Notes: a model not told the origin generated them from the letters alone. Shown: positions 42,538 to 52,521, numbered from the stretch's first letter. The stretch is 64,000 nt of DNA from Kluyvera sp040932435 (GCF_040932435.1 NZ_JBFQGA010000015.1:1-64000), one strand, 5' to 3'. Program-made: numbers and translations.

Positions 42538-44142
42538 ATGCTTTATCGTATTCGAATCTCTACCACGTTATTTCTGATTTTGATTATTTGCGGGATTTTG
42601 CAAATTGGCAGTAATGGGCTCTCCTTTTGGGCGTTTCGCGATGGGCAAAACAACATTAACCAGGTTGACCAGAGCAGCCAGCAGCTCAATACGCTAACGG
42701 AATCGCGTGCGGCGATGCTGCAGGCGAGCAACATGCTGAACAAAGCAGGCACATTGACGGCGCTCAGTTATCCGCCGACCGAAGTGCGCAGCATGATAGA
42801 TGATGTGAAGCAGGAACTGTCGCAGGCAGATGCCCTGTTTAAAGGTTTTATGGCTCTGCCGCTGATGGGCAGTCATGACGAAGCGCTGCAAAGCCAGACG
42901 GCAAAAACGTTTACCGCATGGCATGACATGCTGGCGCACCAGACCGCGTGGCTTGAAAACAACCAGCTGGCGGAGTTTGTTGCCGCACCGGTACAAAAAT
43001 CGCAAGACCAGTTCGACAACGACTATGAAAACTGGCGCAAAAACATTGAGAACTACGTCGCCTCCGCCGAACGCGAAAGCCAGAGTGACTATCATCGTTC
43101 AACGATAACGTTTATCGCGATGGTAATTATTTCTGTGCTGATGACCGTCGGGGCGCTGTGGTGGGTTCGCCATATGATTGTCACGCCGCTGGCGATTATC
43201 AGCAGCCATTTTGACAGCATTGCCAAAGGCAATCTGGCGCGCCCGGTTTCCGTTTTCGGTGACAACGAAATTAGCGCCATCTTTGCTGGCCTCAAAGCGA
43301 TGCAAAAATCCCTGCGTCAAACCGTGGACCAGGTTCGCCAAGGCAGCAATGCAATGCATACCGGCATTTCAGAAATTGCCGCCGGTAATAACGATCTCTC
43401 GGCGCGCACCGAACAGCAGGCGGCATCGCTTGCCGAAACAGCGGCCAGCATGGAGCAGCTAACGGCGACGGTCAGCCAGAACGCCGACAACGCCCGCCAA
43501 GCGTCCGATCTGGCGCACGGGGCAGCAGACACCGCCAAACGTGGCGGCGAACAGGCCAGCCACGTCGCGCAAACTATGCATAACATCGCCACCAGTTCGA
43601 AGAAAATTAGCGACATCATCAGCGTTATCGACGGTATCGCTTTCCAGACCAACATTCTGGCCCTTAATGCGGCGGTAGAAGCGGCGCGAGCCGGTGAACA
43701 AGGGCGTGGATTTGCCGTGGTTGCTGGGGAGGTTCGTAACCTTGCCAGCCGCAGTGCCCAGGCCGCCAAAGAGATTAAGGTGCTGATTGAAGAGTCGGTA
43801 TCTCGGGTTCAGCAAGGTTCTGCGCTGGTCGAAACGTCCGCGAAAACGATGACGGAAATTGTTCAGTCGGTCACTCGGGTGAACGACATCATGGGCGAAA
43901 TTGCCTCCGCGTCCGACGAACAGCGCCGTGGGATTGAGCAAGTCGCGCAGGCGGTAAGCCAGATGGACCAGGTGACGCAGCAAAACGCCGCGCTGGTCGA
44001 GCAGGGCGCGGCGGCAACGCAGCAGTTGGCGAGCCAGGCAGACCACCTGACAACCGTAGTTTCCGTATTTGAGCTTGAAGAAGTGAAGGCAGAAGCGCCG
44101 CTTGAGAGCATCACGCTGTCTGCCATACCTGCTGTTTCCTGA
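42538..44142 (+). CDS. tap: Methyl-accepting chemotaxis protein Tap (dipeptide receptor type)
   Basis: 534 residues from ATG 42538 with AGGAG upstream. The first 35 residues (MLYRIRISTTLFLILIICGI) and the ending (SITLSAIPAVS, no NWETF) identify it as Tap rather than a second Tar. The ligand domain is divergent from K-12 Tap, while the HAMP and signalling domains are close. K-12 Tap senses dipeptides through DppA and pyrimidines. Without the pentapeptide it relies on Tar-type receptors for adaptation. Salmonella lacks tap, so this genus keeps the E. coli-like pair. Confidence 0.92.
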   Translation: MLYRIRISTTLFLILIICGILQIGSNGLSFWAFRDGQNNINQVDQSSQQLNTLTESRAAMLQASNMLNKAGTLTALSYPPTEVRSMIDDVKQELSQADALFKGFMALPLMGSHDEALQSQTAKTFTAWHDMLAHQTAWLENNQLAEFVAAPVQKSQDQFDNDYENWRKNIENYVASAERESQSDYHRSTITFIAMVIISVLMTVGALWWVRHMIVTPLAIISSHFDSIAKGNLARPVSVFGDNEISAIFAGLKAMQKSLRQTVDQVRQGSNAMHTGISEIAAGNNDLSARTEQQAASLAETAASMEQLTATVSQNADNARQASDLAHGAADTAKRGGEQASHVAQTMHNIATSSKKISDIISVIDGIAFQTNILALNAAVEAARAGEQGRGFAVVAGEVRNLASRSAQAAKEIKVLIEESVSRVQQGSALVETSAKTMTEIVQSVTRVNDIMGEIASASDEQRRGIEQVAQAVSQMDQVTQQNAALVEQGAAATQQLASQADHLTTVVSVFELEEVKAEAPLESITLSAIPAVS

Positions 44143-44166
44143 AATGATGTGATGTAAGAAGGCGCT

Positions 44167-45033
44167 ATGACTGTATCTCTGCCAAATGGGCAATCGCAAT
44201 TACTGAGTCAGCTGACGCAGCGCCTGACGCTAACCGACGCGCAGTTTCGTCGGATCTGTCAATTGATCTACCAACGCGCTGGGATCGTGCTGGCGGATCA
44301 TAAACGTGACATGGTTTATAACCGCCTCGTTCGGCGTTTACGGACCCTGAACTTGGATGATTTTGGTCACTATCTCAGTCTGCTGGAAGCCAACGGCGAC
44401 AGCGCAGAGTGGCAGGCATTTATTAACTCGCTGACCACTAACCTGACGGCGTTCTTCCGCGAAGCGCACCACTTCCCAACGCTTGCTGAGCACGCAGCGC
44501 GTAGGCAGGGGGAATATCGGGTGTGGAGTGCGGCGGCATCAACGGGTGAGGAGCCTTACTCCATTGCCATCACGTTGGCCGATACGCTCGGCACCGCACC
44601 GGGGCGCTGGAAAGTGGTAGCCAGTGACATCGACACCGAAGTGTTGGAAAAAGCGCAGAGTGGAATTTATCGCCTGGATGAGCTGAAAACGCTCTCTCAG
44701 CAGCAGTTACAGCGCTATTTCATGCGCGGCACTGGCCCACACGATGGGCTGGTGCGCGTGCGTTCTGAGCTGGCGAACTACGTGGATTTCAGTTCCCTGA
44801 ATCTACTGAGCACGCACTACGCGATATCCGGGCCGTTTGATGCGATCTTCTGCCGCAACGTCATGATCTATTTCGATAAGGCGACACAGCACGAGATCTT
44901 AAAACGCTTTGTGCCTTTGCTGAAACCTGATGGCCTGCTGTTTGCCGGACATTCGGAGAACTTCAGCCATATTGCCCGTGAATTCAGCCTGCGCGGACAA
45001 ACGGTCTATGCGCTAAGTAAGGGAAGAGCATGA
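44167..45033 (+). CDS. cheR: Chemotaxis protein methyltransferase CheR
   Basis: 288 residues (K-12: 286). The N-terminal helical domain with basic residues (CQLIYQRAGIVLADHKRDMV) binds receptor methylation helices. The SAM fold has VWSAAASTGEEPYSIAI, and FDAIFCRNVMIYFDK as the post-II motif. It methylates receptor glutamates and binds NWETF with its beta-subdomain. It overlaps cheB by four bases. Confidence 0.97.
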   Translation: MTVSLPNGQSQLLSQLTQRLTLTDAQFRRICQLIYQRAGIVLADHKRDMVYNRLVRRLRTLNLDDFGHYLSLLEANGDSAEWQAFINSLTTNLTAFFREAHHFPTLAEHAARRQGEYRVWSAAASTGEEPYSIAITLADTLGTAPGRWKVVASDIDTEVLEKAQSGIYRLDELKTLSQQQLQRYFMRGTGPHDGLVRVRSELANYVDFSSLNLLSTHYAISGPFDAIFCRNVMIYFDKATQHEILKRFVPLLKPDGLLFAGHSENFSHIAREFSLRGQTVYALSKGRA

Positions 45034-46079
45034 GTAAAATCAGGGTGCTGGCCGTTGATGATTCGGCGCTGATGCGGCAAATCATGACGGAAATTATCAA
45101 CGAGCATGATGATATGGAGATGGTGGCGACGGCGCAGGACCCGCTGGTGGCTCGCGATCTCATCAAAAAATACAACCCAGATGTTTTGACGCTGGATGTC
45201 GAAATGCCGCGCATGGACGGTCTCGATTTCCTTGAGAAGCTGATGCGCCTGCGTCCGATGCCGGTTGTGATGGTGTCTTCACTCACCGGCAAAGGCTCTG
45301 AAATAACGCTTCGCGCGCTGGAGTTGGGGGCGGTGGATTTTGTCACCAAACCGCAGTTGGGCATTCGCGAAGGGATGCTGGCCTACAGCGAGACCATTGC
45401 TGAAAAGGTCAGGGCGGCTTCACGTGCGAAGATCTCTGCGCATAAGCCATTACCGGCCACCACCACGCTCAAAGCCGGCCCGTTGCTGAGTTCTGAAAAG
45501 CTCATCGCCATTGGCGCGTCAACCGGCGGAACCGAAGCGATTCGCCACGTGCTGCAGCCGCTGCCGCTCTCTAGCCCCGCGCTGCTCATTACCCAGCATA
45601 TGCCGCCGGGCTTTACCCGCTCATTTGCCGAACGTCTTAACAAGCTGTGCCAGATAACGGTTAAGGAAGCGGAAGACGGCGAACGCGTGTTGCCAGGCCA
45701 TGCCTACATTGCGCCGGGCGACAAGCATATGGAACTTGCGCGCAGCGGGGCGAACTATCAAATCAAAATTCACGACGGGCCGCCGGTTAATCGCCATCGC
45801 CCGTCGGTAGATGTGCTGTTTCATTCGGTCGCGAAGCACGCGGGGCGCAACGCCGTAGGGGTGATTCTCACCGGCATGGGCAACGACGGTGCGGCCGGGA
45901 TGCTGGCAATGTACCAAGCTGGCGCTTGGACTATTGCGCAGAATGAAGCCAGTTGCGTGGTGTTCGGCATGCCGCGTGAGGCCATCAATACCGGTGGCGT
46001 CAGCGAAGTGGTCGATCTTAGCCAAGTAAGCCAGCAGATGCTGGCGAAAATCAGTGCCGGACAGGCAATACGTATTTGA
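45030..46079 (+). CDS. cheB: Chemotaxis methylesterase/deamidase CheB
   Basis: 349 residues. The receiver domain has the phosphorylated Asp56 in DVLTLDVEMPRMDG. The catalytic domain has Ser164 in IAIGASTGGTEA, His190 in TQHMPPGFT and Asp286 in MGNDGAAGM. It removes methyl groups from receptors and deamidates Gln when phosphorylated by CheA. ATGA coupling to cheR. Confidence 0.97.
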   Translation: MSKIRVLAVDDSALMRQIMTEIINEHDDMEMVATAQDPLVARDLIKKYNPDVLTLDVEMPRMDGLDFLEKLMRLRPMPVVMVSSLTGKGSEITLRALELGAVDFVTKPQLGIREGMLAYSETIAEKVRAASRAKISAHKPLPATTTLKAGPLLSSEKLIAIGASTGGTEAIRHVLQPLPLSSPALLITQHMPPGFTRSFAERLNKLCQITVKEAEDGERVLPGHAYIAPGDKHMELARSGANYQIKIHDGPPVNRHRPSVDVLFHSVAKHAGRNAVGVILTGMGNDGAAGMLAMYQAGAWTIAQNEASCVVFGMPREAINTGGVSEVVDLSQVSQQMLAKISAGQAIRI

Positions 46080-46096
46080 CTCAGGAGAATTATTTT

Positions 46097-46486
46097 ATGG
46101 CGGATAAAGAGCTTAAGTTTTTGGTTGTGGATGACTTTTCCACCATGCGTCGCATCGTGCGTAACCTGCTTAAAGAGCTTGGTTTTAACAACGTTGAAGA
46201 AGCCGAGGACGGCGTGGATGCGTTGAACAAACTGCATGCGGGTGGATTTGGCTTTGTTATCTCTGACTGGAACATGCCAAATATGGACGGACTGGAGTTG
46301 CTGAAAACCATTCGTGCCGATGGCGCAATGGCGGCGATGCCGGTACTGATGGTGACGGCAGAAGCGAAGAAAGAGAACATCATCGCTGCCGCGCAGGCCG
46401 GTGCCAGCGGATATGTGGTTAAGCCGTTTACCGCGGCGACTCTGGAAGAAAAACTGAACAAAATATTCGAGAAACTGGGCATGTAA
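46097..46486 (+). CDS. cheY: Chemotaxis response regulator CheY
   Basis: 129 residues from ATG 46097 with AGGAG upstream. Asp12/Asp13 (FLVVDDFSTMRRI), Asp57 (ISDWNMPNMDG), Thr87 (LMVTAEAKKENI) and Lys109 (YVVKPFT) are all present. Phosphorylated CheY binds FliM and causes clockwise rotation. Confidence 0.98.
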   Translation: MADKELKFLVVDDFSTMRRIVRNLLKELGFNNVEEAEDGVDALNKLHAGGFGFVISDWNMPNMDGLELLKTIRADGAMAAMPVLMVTAEAKKENIIAAAQAGASGYVVKPFTAATLEEKLNKIFEKLGM

Positions 46487-46496
46487 GGTGACGACC

Positions 46497-47141
46497 ATGA
46501 TGCAATCTTTCATTAAGCCCGGCGAAGAACATTCTGCCGCGGATATAATTAGCCGTATTGGCAACCTGACCCGAATGCTGCGTGATAGTCTGCGTGAGCT
46601 GGGGCTGGATCAGGCGATTGCCGAAGCCGCAGAAGCGATCCCGGATGCCCGTGATCGTCTGGATTACGTGGTGCAGATGACCGCGCAGGCCGCTGAACGC
46701 GCGCTCAACAGCGTGGAAGCGTCACAGCCACATCAAGACGAAATGGAAAAAGGGGCGAAAGCCCTTAGTACGCGTTGGGATGCGTGGTTTGAAAACCCGA
46801 TTGAGCTGGCGGATGCCCGCGAACTGGTTGGCGATACGCGCAAATATCTCAGCGAGGTACCGGGGCACACCAGCTTTACCAACGCCCAACTGCTCGAAAT
46901 CATGATGGCGCAGGATTTCCAAGATCTGACCGGTCAGGTTATCAAGCGCATGATGGATGTGATTCAAGAAATCGAGCGCCAGCTACTGATGGTACTGCTG
47001 GAAAACATCCCGGAACAAGGCGCACGCCAGAAGCGTGAAAACGACAGCCTGCTTAACGGACCACAGGTCGACACCTCCAAAGCTGGCGTAGTTGCCAGCC
47101 AGGATCAGGTAGACGACCTGCTGGATAGCCTCGGCTTCTAA
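46497..47141 (+). CDS. cheZ: CheY-P phosphatase CheZ
   Basis: 214 residues, the K-12 length, from ATG 46497; an in-frame GTG at 46488 is less likely. The catalytic Gln147 lies in MMAQDFQDLTGQVIKRM. The C-terminal CheY-binding peptide VASQDQVDDLLDSLGF is invariant. It is the last gene of the tar operon. REP-like repeats and the 11-kb accessory block follow in place of flhB. Confidence 0.98.
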   Translation: MMQSFIKPGEEHSAADIISRIGNLTRMLRDSLRELGLDQAIAEAAEAIPDARDRLDYVVQMTAQAAERALNSVEASQPHQDEMEKGAKALSTRWDAWFENPIELADARELVGDTRKYLSEVPGHTSFTNAQLLEIMMAQDFQDLTGQVIKRMMDVIQEIERQLLMVLLENIPEQGARQKRENDSLLNGPQVDTSKAGVVASQDQVDDLLDSLGF

Positions 47142-47148
47142 AGTCACT

Positions 47149-47277
47149 GTAGCCCGGCCGAGCAACGCGACGCCGGGAACCCTCCGGTGCCGGTGCTGCG
47201 CACCTCGTGCGGGCTACCAATAACGATTCAAACGCCATATCCCCGTAGTCCGGCCGAACGAATGCGATGCCGGGGAA
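47149..47277. repeat. REP-like elements downstream of cheZ
   Basis: GTAGCCCGGCCGAGCAACGC... closes with CGGGCTAC at 47210-47217. A further copy, GTAGTCCGGCCGAACGAATG, starts at 47245 and ends in CCGGGGA. The REP type differs from the BIMEs at 16021, 18542 and 32427. The rest of 47278-47481 is AT-rich promoter region for the AraC-type gene. Confidence 0.75.
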
Positions 47278-47481
47278 ATATCGCTTCACCCGTATCTACA
47301 TTTCCCGAAAATGAAGCCAGCGTCACGCTGGCTTACGTCTGAGTGCCACCCCGATATATAGACTAGTCATAATTATTACGCTTAAATAGTTATCAATGAG
47401 ACCTGCAACAATATTTATTTATTAATCCTTGCTATTAGTTAAGGTCGGAATGTTATTACCAAAATAAACTCGGGAGTGCTC

Positions 47482-48333
47482 ATGCGGATACTACGAGATA
47501 GTGATTTCTTTCACTCTGATCAACATGCATTTTGCCTTTTCACTATGAACAACCAGCTAATGGAAGGCGTGCATGGGCATGAATTTGATGAACTGGTTAT
47601 TGTTCGTGATGGAAGCGGGTTTCATATTGTTAATGACATTGTCCACTTTATTTGTAAGGGCGATTTCTTTCTCGTCACAAAAAATGATACTCATAGCTAC
47701 GTTTCCACTAATCATCTTTCGGTGATTAATATATTAATTCGCAGACATCATAACTTTCATTTTTTACAGAATATCGACACCTTGCTGCAAAGCGTGAAAA
47801 CGCAACTGCAATCACGCAATGACCGCTCCCTGACTTCGCGTGCGCTGGCCAACATCGAGGCATGGAGCGAACAGATCGTTGCACGTAACGAGAACGACTA
47901 CGACGCGATCTATTTTTCGCAGTGTGAAGTGGCATTCCTCAATGTTGTCAACACGCTTTGTCAGTGTGGGCGCCAGACGGAGACGCTTAACGCCGAAGAG
48001 AGAGGAAGGGCGAGCCTTATCCGAACGCTCAAATCTAACAGCCTTCGGCAGCTCGACTGGGGCGCACTTAGCGATGACAACGGTATCGCACGGCGCACGA
48101 TGTTTCGCTTTATTAAACGCATTACCGGCTATACCCCGGTGAAATTTCAGATGCTTTTTCGTGTCCTTAAAGCTCAGGAGTTGCTACGTACTACCGATAA
48201 AACGGTGAGCGAAATAGCCGCCCGCTGCGGTTTTATGAATGGAATTAGATTAACCGAATCATACCGACGATATTTTAATTACTCACCGACTCATGAACGG
48301 GAACTGCATTCTCGCGTGTTAACGCGGATCTGA
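47482..48333 (+). CDS. AraC-family transcriptional regulator (RhaS/RhaR-like)
   Basis: 283 residues from ATG 47482 with GGGAG five bases upstream. The N-terminal cupin-like domain has HGHEFDELVIVRDGSGFHIV, then GDFFLVTKNDTHSY, the layout of RhaS/RhaR sugar sensors. The C-terminal AraC DNA-binding domain has two helix-turn-helix motifs (GIARRTMFRFIKRITGYTPV, VSEIAARCGFMNGIRLTESY). It is followed on the same strand by an MFS transporter and a GH78 rhamnosidase, so it is the probable activator of that cluster in response to rhamnose or a rhamnoside. Confidence 0.85.
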   Translation: MRILRDSDFFHSDQHAFCLFTMNNQLMEGVHGHEFDELVIVRDGSGFHIVNDIVHFICKGDFFLVTKNDTHSYVSTNHLSVINILIRRHHNFHFLQNIDTLLQSVKTQLQSRNDRSLTSRALANIEAWSEQIVARNENDYDAIYFSQCEVAFLNVVNTLCQCGRQTETLNAEERGRASLIRTLKSNSLRQLDWGALSDDNGIARRTMFRFIKRITGYTPVKFQMLFRVLKAQELLRTTDKTVSEIAARCGFMNGIRLTESYRRYFNYSPTHERELHSRVLTRI

Positions 48334-48441
48334 TTTTCGGCTAATAACGACAATCAAACGACTGCAATTTTATCTCAACAATCATCGTGAGAGGGGATTC
48401 TGCACGCTTCTCCTTTCGCTCTCAGCATTAAGGGATTCGTC

Positions 48442-49743
48442 ATGGCAAAAAATAAAACGCCCGGCCCTTGGTATATTGGGGTGGTGTCAGGAATGGCATC
48501 GTATATAGACTCGGCGGCCATTGTTTCTAATGGTACCGCATTGGTTATTTATCAAAAAAATATTGGCATTACTGCGCTGGAAATTGGCATTTTATCTGGC
48601 TTATTAACCCTCTGTATTGCCGCCGGAGCGTTCTGCGGTGGACGTCTTGGTGACCGTATCGGACGGCGTAATGTCTTTATTATCACCATGGCGATGATCG
48701 TTCTCGGTACACTAGCGTTAGCCTTTGGACTGAGCTTCCATTTCCTGCTGCTTGGCACTCTGCTGGTGGGGTTGGCGACAGGAGCCGATTTACCGGTTTC
48801 GCTGGCGACAATATCGGAGGCTGCCTCTGACGACAATCGCGGCAAGATTATCGGTCTGTCGAATCTGCTCTGGCTGGTGGGTATCGGCGCAACGATGGGT
48901 ATCTCGGCGGTGGTAGGCGACTGGGGGCAGATTGGCGCACAAATCATGTATATGCACGTCGGTCTGGTGGCAGCGGTATTGCTTATTCTGCGCTGGTCAA
49001 TTCCCGAATCGCCGCTATGGCTTGCCGCGCGCGATGAACAGCGGCGGGGCGTGGCGACCGTTCGCGCACAGAAAAGCGGCTGGCGTGACCTGCTGGACGC
49101 TAAATATCTGTGGCCGTTTCTCTCGCTATGCGCCTTTTACACCTTCACCAATCTGGCTGCTAACACCGGCGGGCAGTTTGGCACCTTTGTGGCCGTCAAC
49201 GTTGTCGGCATTTCGGTCAGCACAAACTCGCTGTGGGGACTGCTTATTCTGCCCGTGAGCGTGGCATCGGGTCTGCTGTTTATGCGCATTGTGGATACCG
49301 ACAAACGTATTCCCTTTTTTATCTTCGGCGCGGTGATGATGTCCTGCGGCTACTTCGTGCCTGTACTGCTTAATTTTTCCCCTCTCTCCTGGTTCTGCTG
49401 CCTGCTGTTTACCAATATCGGCACCGGCTTTGCCTTTGAAGGGATTATGAAAGTGTGGGCTCAGGAGTCGTTCCCGACCATGCTGCGCGCTACCGCCCAA
49501 GGGGTGATTGTTGGCGTGGCGCGTTTGACCTGCGGCCTGCTGGCCTTCGTGACGCCGGTGTTGCTGAGCGCCGGACCGATAGTTCTCTATTGCCTGCTAA
49601 CGGCAATTGTCGTGGCCGGGATGATCATCGGCTGGCTCTGCTTCCACGGCAGGCAGCGCAATGAATTCAATGCAGAAACGGAAATGGTCGCCACGCCCGG
49701 GAGCGCCGTTTCTTCACGCGACACCATGCAGGTAAAAGCCTGA
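48442..49743 (+). CDS. MFS sugar/glycoside transporter
   Basis: 433 residues with 12 predicted membrane helices. MFS motif GGRLGDRIGRRNVF lies between helices 2 and 3, and the sugar-porter style IPESPLWLA after helix 6 is typical of the SP/AAHS groups. The C-terminal tail is hydrophilic. It lies between the AraC-type regulator and the rhamnosidase with 26 bp to the latter, so its likely substrate is a rhamnosyl compound, which would be cleaved in the cytoplasm since the rhamnosidase has no signal peptide. Confidence 0.82.
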   Translation: MAKNKTPGPWYIGVVSGMASYIDSAAIVSNGTALVIYQKNIGITALEIGILSGLLTLCIAAGAFCGGRLGDRIGRRNVFIITMAMIVLGTLALAFGLSFHFLLLGTLLVGLATGADLPVSLATISEAASDDNRGKIIGLSNLLWLVGIGATMGISAVVGDWGQIGAQIMYMHVGLVAAVLLILRWSIPESPLWLAARDEQRRGVATVRAQKSGWRDLLDAKYLWPFLSLCAFYTFTNLAANTGGQFGTFVAVNVVGISVSTNSLWGLLILPVSVASGLLFMRIVDTDKRIPFFIFGAVMMSCGYFVPVLLNFSPLSWFCCLLFTNIGTGFAFEGIMKVWAQESFPTMLRATAQGVIVGVARLTCGLLAFVTPVLLSAGPIVLYCLLTAIVVAGMIIGWLCFHGRQRNEFNAETEMVATPGSAVSSRDTMQVKA

Positions 49744-49769
49744 AAAATTAAGTCATTGAGGAAATCACT

Positions 49770-52433
49770 ATGTTGGCCGTAGAAAAAGTAACGCTTAATT
49801 ATGAAACCACGCTGGCGGGTTGTGAAACGCTCCCGGTGTTCGGCTGGACTATCAGTAGTGCTCTGCGCAATGTTGTTCAGCGCAGTTGGCGGTTGCAGCT
49901 GGCAGCGTCGACGCAGTTTGATGAACTACTGTATGACAGCGGCGACATTCACGACGAACGCTCCAATAACATCATCCTGCCGGATATCGAATGCGCCCCT
50001 TCAACCCGCTACTACGCGCGGGTGAAGATTACCGATAATCACGGACAGGCAAGCGACTGGAGCCCAGAAGCTTCATTTATCTCCGGGCTACCTGCCGCGG
50101 CGTGGCAGGGCGATTTTATCTCTGCGGAAACGCCGCAGGAGAAGGACGTCTCAAAAGGGACGCTGCTGCGCCATGATTTTAGTTTGCCGCAGGCCAACGA
50201 TATTGTCTCTGCGGTGGTTCACGCCAGCGCGCTGGGGCTGTATCAATTGTGGATCAACGGCGAAAAGGTGGGGTGCGATGAGCTCGCGCCGGGCTGGACC
50301 AGCTATCATCATCATCTACTGTACCAGACCTGGGACGTCACTGAGCGTCTGCGCCGTGGGGACAATACCATTGGCGCGATGGTGGGTGCCGGCTGGTATA
50401 AAGGTGATATGAGCTTTAACCGCTACCGTAATTACTACGGCGAGCAAACTGGTTTTATTTGTCACCTGGTGGTGACGTTGCGTGACGGGAGCCAGCAGGT
50501 GATCGCCAGCGGCGCTGACTGGCAGGCAAGCGACTCGGCGATTCTGTTCTCCGAAATTTACGACGGCGAAATTTATGATGCGCGCCGCGAACAACGCGGT
50601 TGGTGTGAACCGGGCTTTGACGCCCGGGGCTGGCGCACGGTGAGCGTACTTGCCGTGGACCGTGCGGTGTTGCAACCCCAGACCGCTTGCCCGGTAAGGG
50701 AAATAGAGCGGCTCGCTCCGTGGTCGCTCTTCACTACGCCGAAGGGGGAAACGGTGCTTGATTTTGGCCAGAACCTCAGCGGTTGGGTCGAATTTAAGGT
50801 GCGAGGGGCCGAGGGCGATAACGTATCGCTGCGCCATTTTGAGGTTCTGGACGCGGAGGGAAACGTCTATCTGGCGAACCTGAGAACGGCAAAGCAGCGG
50901 GTTGACTACACCCTGCGCGGGGGGGAAGAGGAGCGATATCATCCGCACTTTACCTTCCAGGGCTTCCGTTATGTGATGATTGAACGCTGGCCGGGAACAC
51001 CGAAACTTGACGATTTTGTGGCGGTGGTTCTGCATTCAGCGATGACCCCGACCGGTTCCATTGAAACCTCAAATGCTGAGCTTAATCAGTTGCATCACAA
51101 TATTCTCTGGGGGCTGAAGGGAAACTTTGTCGATATCCCAACGGATTGCCCGCAGCGTGACGAACGCCTTGGCTGGACGGGTGATGCACAGATTTTCTGT
51201 CGTACCGCCAGCTATCTGATGCAGACGCACACCTTCTTTGCTAAGTGGTTAGCGGATCTTGCGCATGATCAGACGGCTGAAGGCGGTGTACCGCACGTGA
51301 TCCCCGATATCCTGACCGGTAAATGCGATAACGACCGCTTCCTGTCTCATGGCCGCACCCACTCGTCCGCTGCGTGGGCCGATGCGGCGGTGATTAATCC
51401 ATGGACGCTATATCTGATGTATGGCGATACTCAAACGCTGGCACGCCAGTACGGCAGCATGAAGGCGTGGGTGGAATTCATGAGGGCAAATGCGGTCGAC
51501 AATATGTGGTCGTGGAAGCTGCAGTTTGGCGACTGGGTGGCGCTGGATGCCCGCGAGGGGAGCTATTTTGGCGCGACGCCGAACGAGTTAACCTGCATGG
51601 CTTACTATGCGTTATCAACGCTACTGCTGGCAAAGTCAGCGAAAGTGCTCGGTCATATGGAAGACGCTGAACGCTACGAGGAACTGCATGCGTCGATTGT
51701 TGACAGCTTCCACCGCGAGTTCTTCACCCCGAACGGCAGGCTGGCGGCGAGAACGCAAACCGCGCACATTCTGGCGCTGTACTTCCAACTGGTACCGGAG
51801 GCCTACCGTGAGCGCACGGTGCAAACCCTGCTGGCGCTGCTGGAAGAGCAGGATGGTCATCTGGTGACTGGGTTCGTCGGTACGCCATACTTCTGCCATG
51901 CGCTCAGTGAGAACGGTCAGGCCGATGCGGCGTGGCAACTGCTGATGAAGGATGATTTCCCTTCTTGGCTTTATCAGGTCAAGGCCGGGGCGACCACTGT
52001 CTGGGAGCACTGGGACGGGATGAAGCCGGACGGCACCATGTGGAGCCCGGACATGAACTCGTTTAATCATTATGCCTATGGTGCTATCGGAGAGTGGTTA
52101 TACCGCGCAGCAGCAGGGATCAATACGCAAGAGGCCGCACCGGGATTCAAACGTTCCGTACTGCACCCCATCCCTGGAGGGGATCTTACCTGGCTGAAGG
52201 CCCGTTATACATCGGTGTATGGTGATATCAACGTTGACTGGACTCTCGATTCGGTTGAGGGGTGTCAAACCGTGACGCTTGAGGTTAAAATCCCGGCCAA
52301 TACCCGCTCTACGTTGATTCTCGATCGCGCACATACTGTGCTGGAGACGGATGATATCGACTTTACGCCAACGGCGGCGGGCTATTGCGCTGAGGTGGGG
52401 TCGGGACGTTATCGGATCATCTTCCAGCGTTAG
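49770..52433 (+). CDS. Alpha-L-rhamnosidase, GH78
   Basis: 887 residues, without a signal peptide, so cytoplasmic. The N-terminal beta domains (fibronectin-like and the Bac_rhamnosid_N type with GLYQLWINGEKVGCDELAPG) precede the alpha/alpha-barrel. The catalytic region has DIPTDCPQRDERLGWTGDAQ near residue 455, holding the acidic residues and the general acid of GH78, and TTVWEHWDGMKPDGT near residue 750, holding the probable base Glu. A C-terminal beta domain closes the protein. It releases L-rhamnose from glycosides such as flavonoid rhamnosides or pectic fragments. The ATG has GAGG upstream and lies 26 bp after the transporter gene, so both are probably one operon. Confidence 0.92.
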   Translation: MLAVEKVTLNYETTLAGCETLPVFGWTISSALRNVVQRSWRLQLAASTQFDELLYDSGDIHDERSNNIILPDIECAPSTRYYARVKITDNHGQASDWSPEASFISGLPAAAWQGDFISAETPQEKDVSKGTLLRHDFSLPQANDIVSAVVHASALGLYQLWINGEKVGCDELAPGWTSYHHHLLYQTWDVTERLRRGDNTIGAMVGAGWYKGDMSFNRYRNYYGEQTGFICHLVVTLRDGSQQVIASGADWQASDSAILFSEIYDGEIYDARREQRGWCEPGFDARGWRTVSVLAVDRAVLQPQTACPVREIERLAPWSLFTTPKGETVLDFGQNLSGWVEFKVRGAEGDNVSLRHFEVLDAEGNVYLANLRTAKQRVDYTLRGGEEERYHPHFTFQGFRYVMIERWPGTPKLDDFVAVVLHSAMTPTGSIETSNAELNQLHHNILWGLKGNFVDIPTDCPQRDERLGWTGDAQIFCRTASYLMQTHTFFAKWLADLAHDQTAEGGVPHVIPDILTGKCDNDRFLSHGRTHSSAAWADAAVINPWTLYLMYGDTQTLARQYGSMKAWVEFMRANAVDNMWSWKLQFGDWVALDAREGSYFGATPNELTCMAYYALSTLLLAKSAKVLGHMEDAERYEELHASIVDSFHREFFTPNGRLAARTQTAHILALYFQLVPEAYRERTVQTLLALLEEQDGHLVTGFVGTPYFCHALSENGQADAAWQLLMKDDFPSWLYQVKAGATTVWEHWDGMKPDGTMWSPDMNSFNHYAYGAIGEWLYRAAAGINTQEAAPGFKRSVLHPIPGGDLTWLKARYTSVYGDINVDWTLDSVEGCQTVTLEVKIPANTRSTLILDRAHTVLETDDIDFTPTAAGYCAEVGSGRYRIIFQR

Positions 52434-52442
52434 TCAGATGAT

Positions 52443-52468
52443 GGCAACGGCGGCAAGGCGCCGTTGCC
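52443..52468. terminator. Hairpin between the rhamnosidase and the fimbrial adhesin gene
   Basis: GGCAACGGCG pairs with CGCCGTTGCC around a 6-nt loop. It lacks a long T run on either side. It lies between convergent genes and may serve both. Confidence 0.6.
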
Positions 52469-52521
52469 AGTCAGCGCAGGAAAACACTGATAGTAAACAA
52501 CGTGCAGTTCCTGAGCCGCTA

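Noticed and set aside
43459..44199. 246-codon minus-strand frame opposite tap
   Set aside because: Overlaps the conserved signalling domain of Tap; open by codon bias only.
45821..46564. 247-codon minus-strand frame opposite cheB, cheY and cheZ
   Set aside because: Crosses three real genes on the other strand and resembles no protein family.
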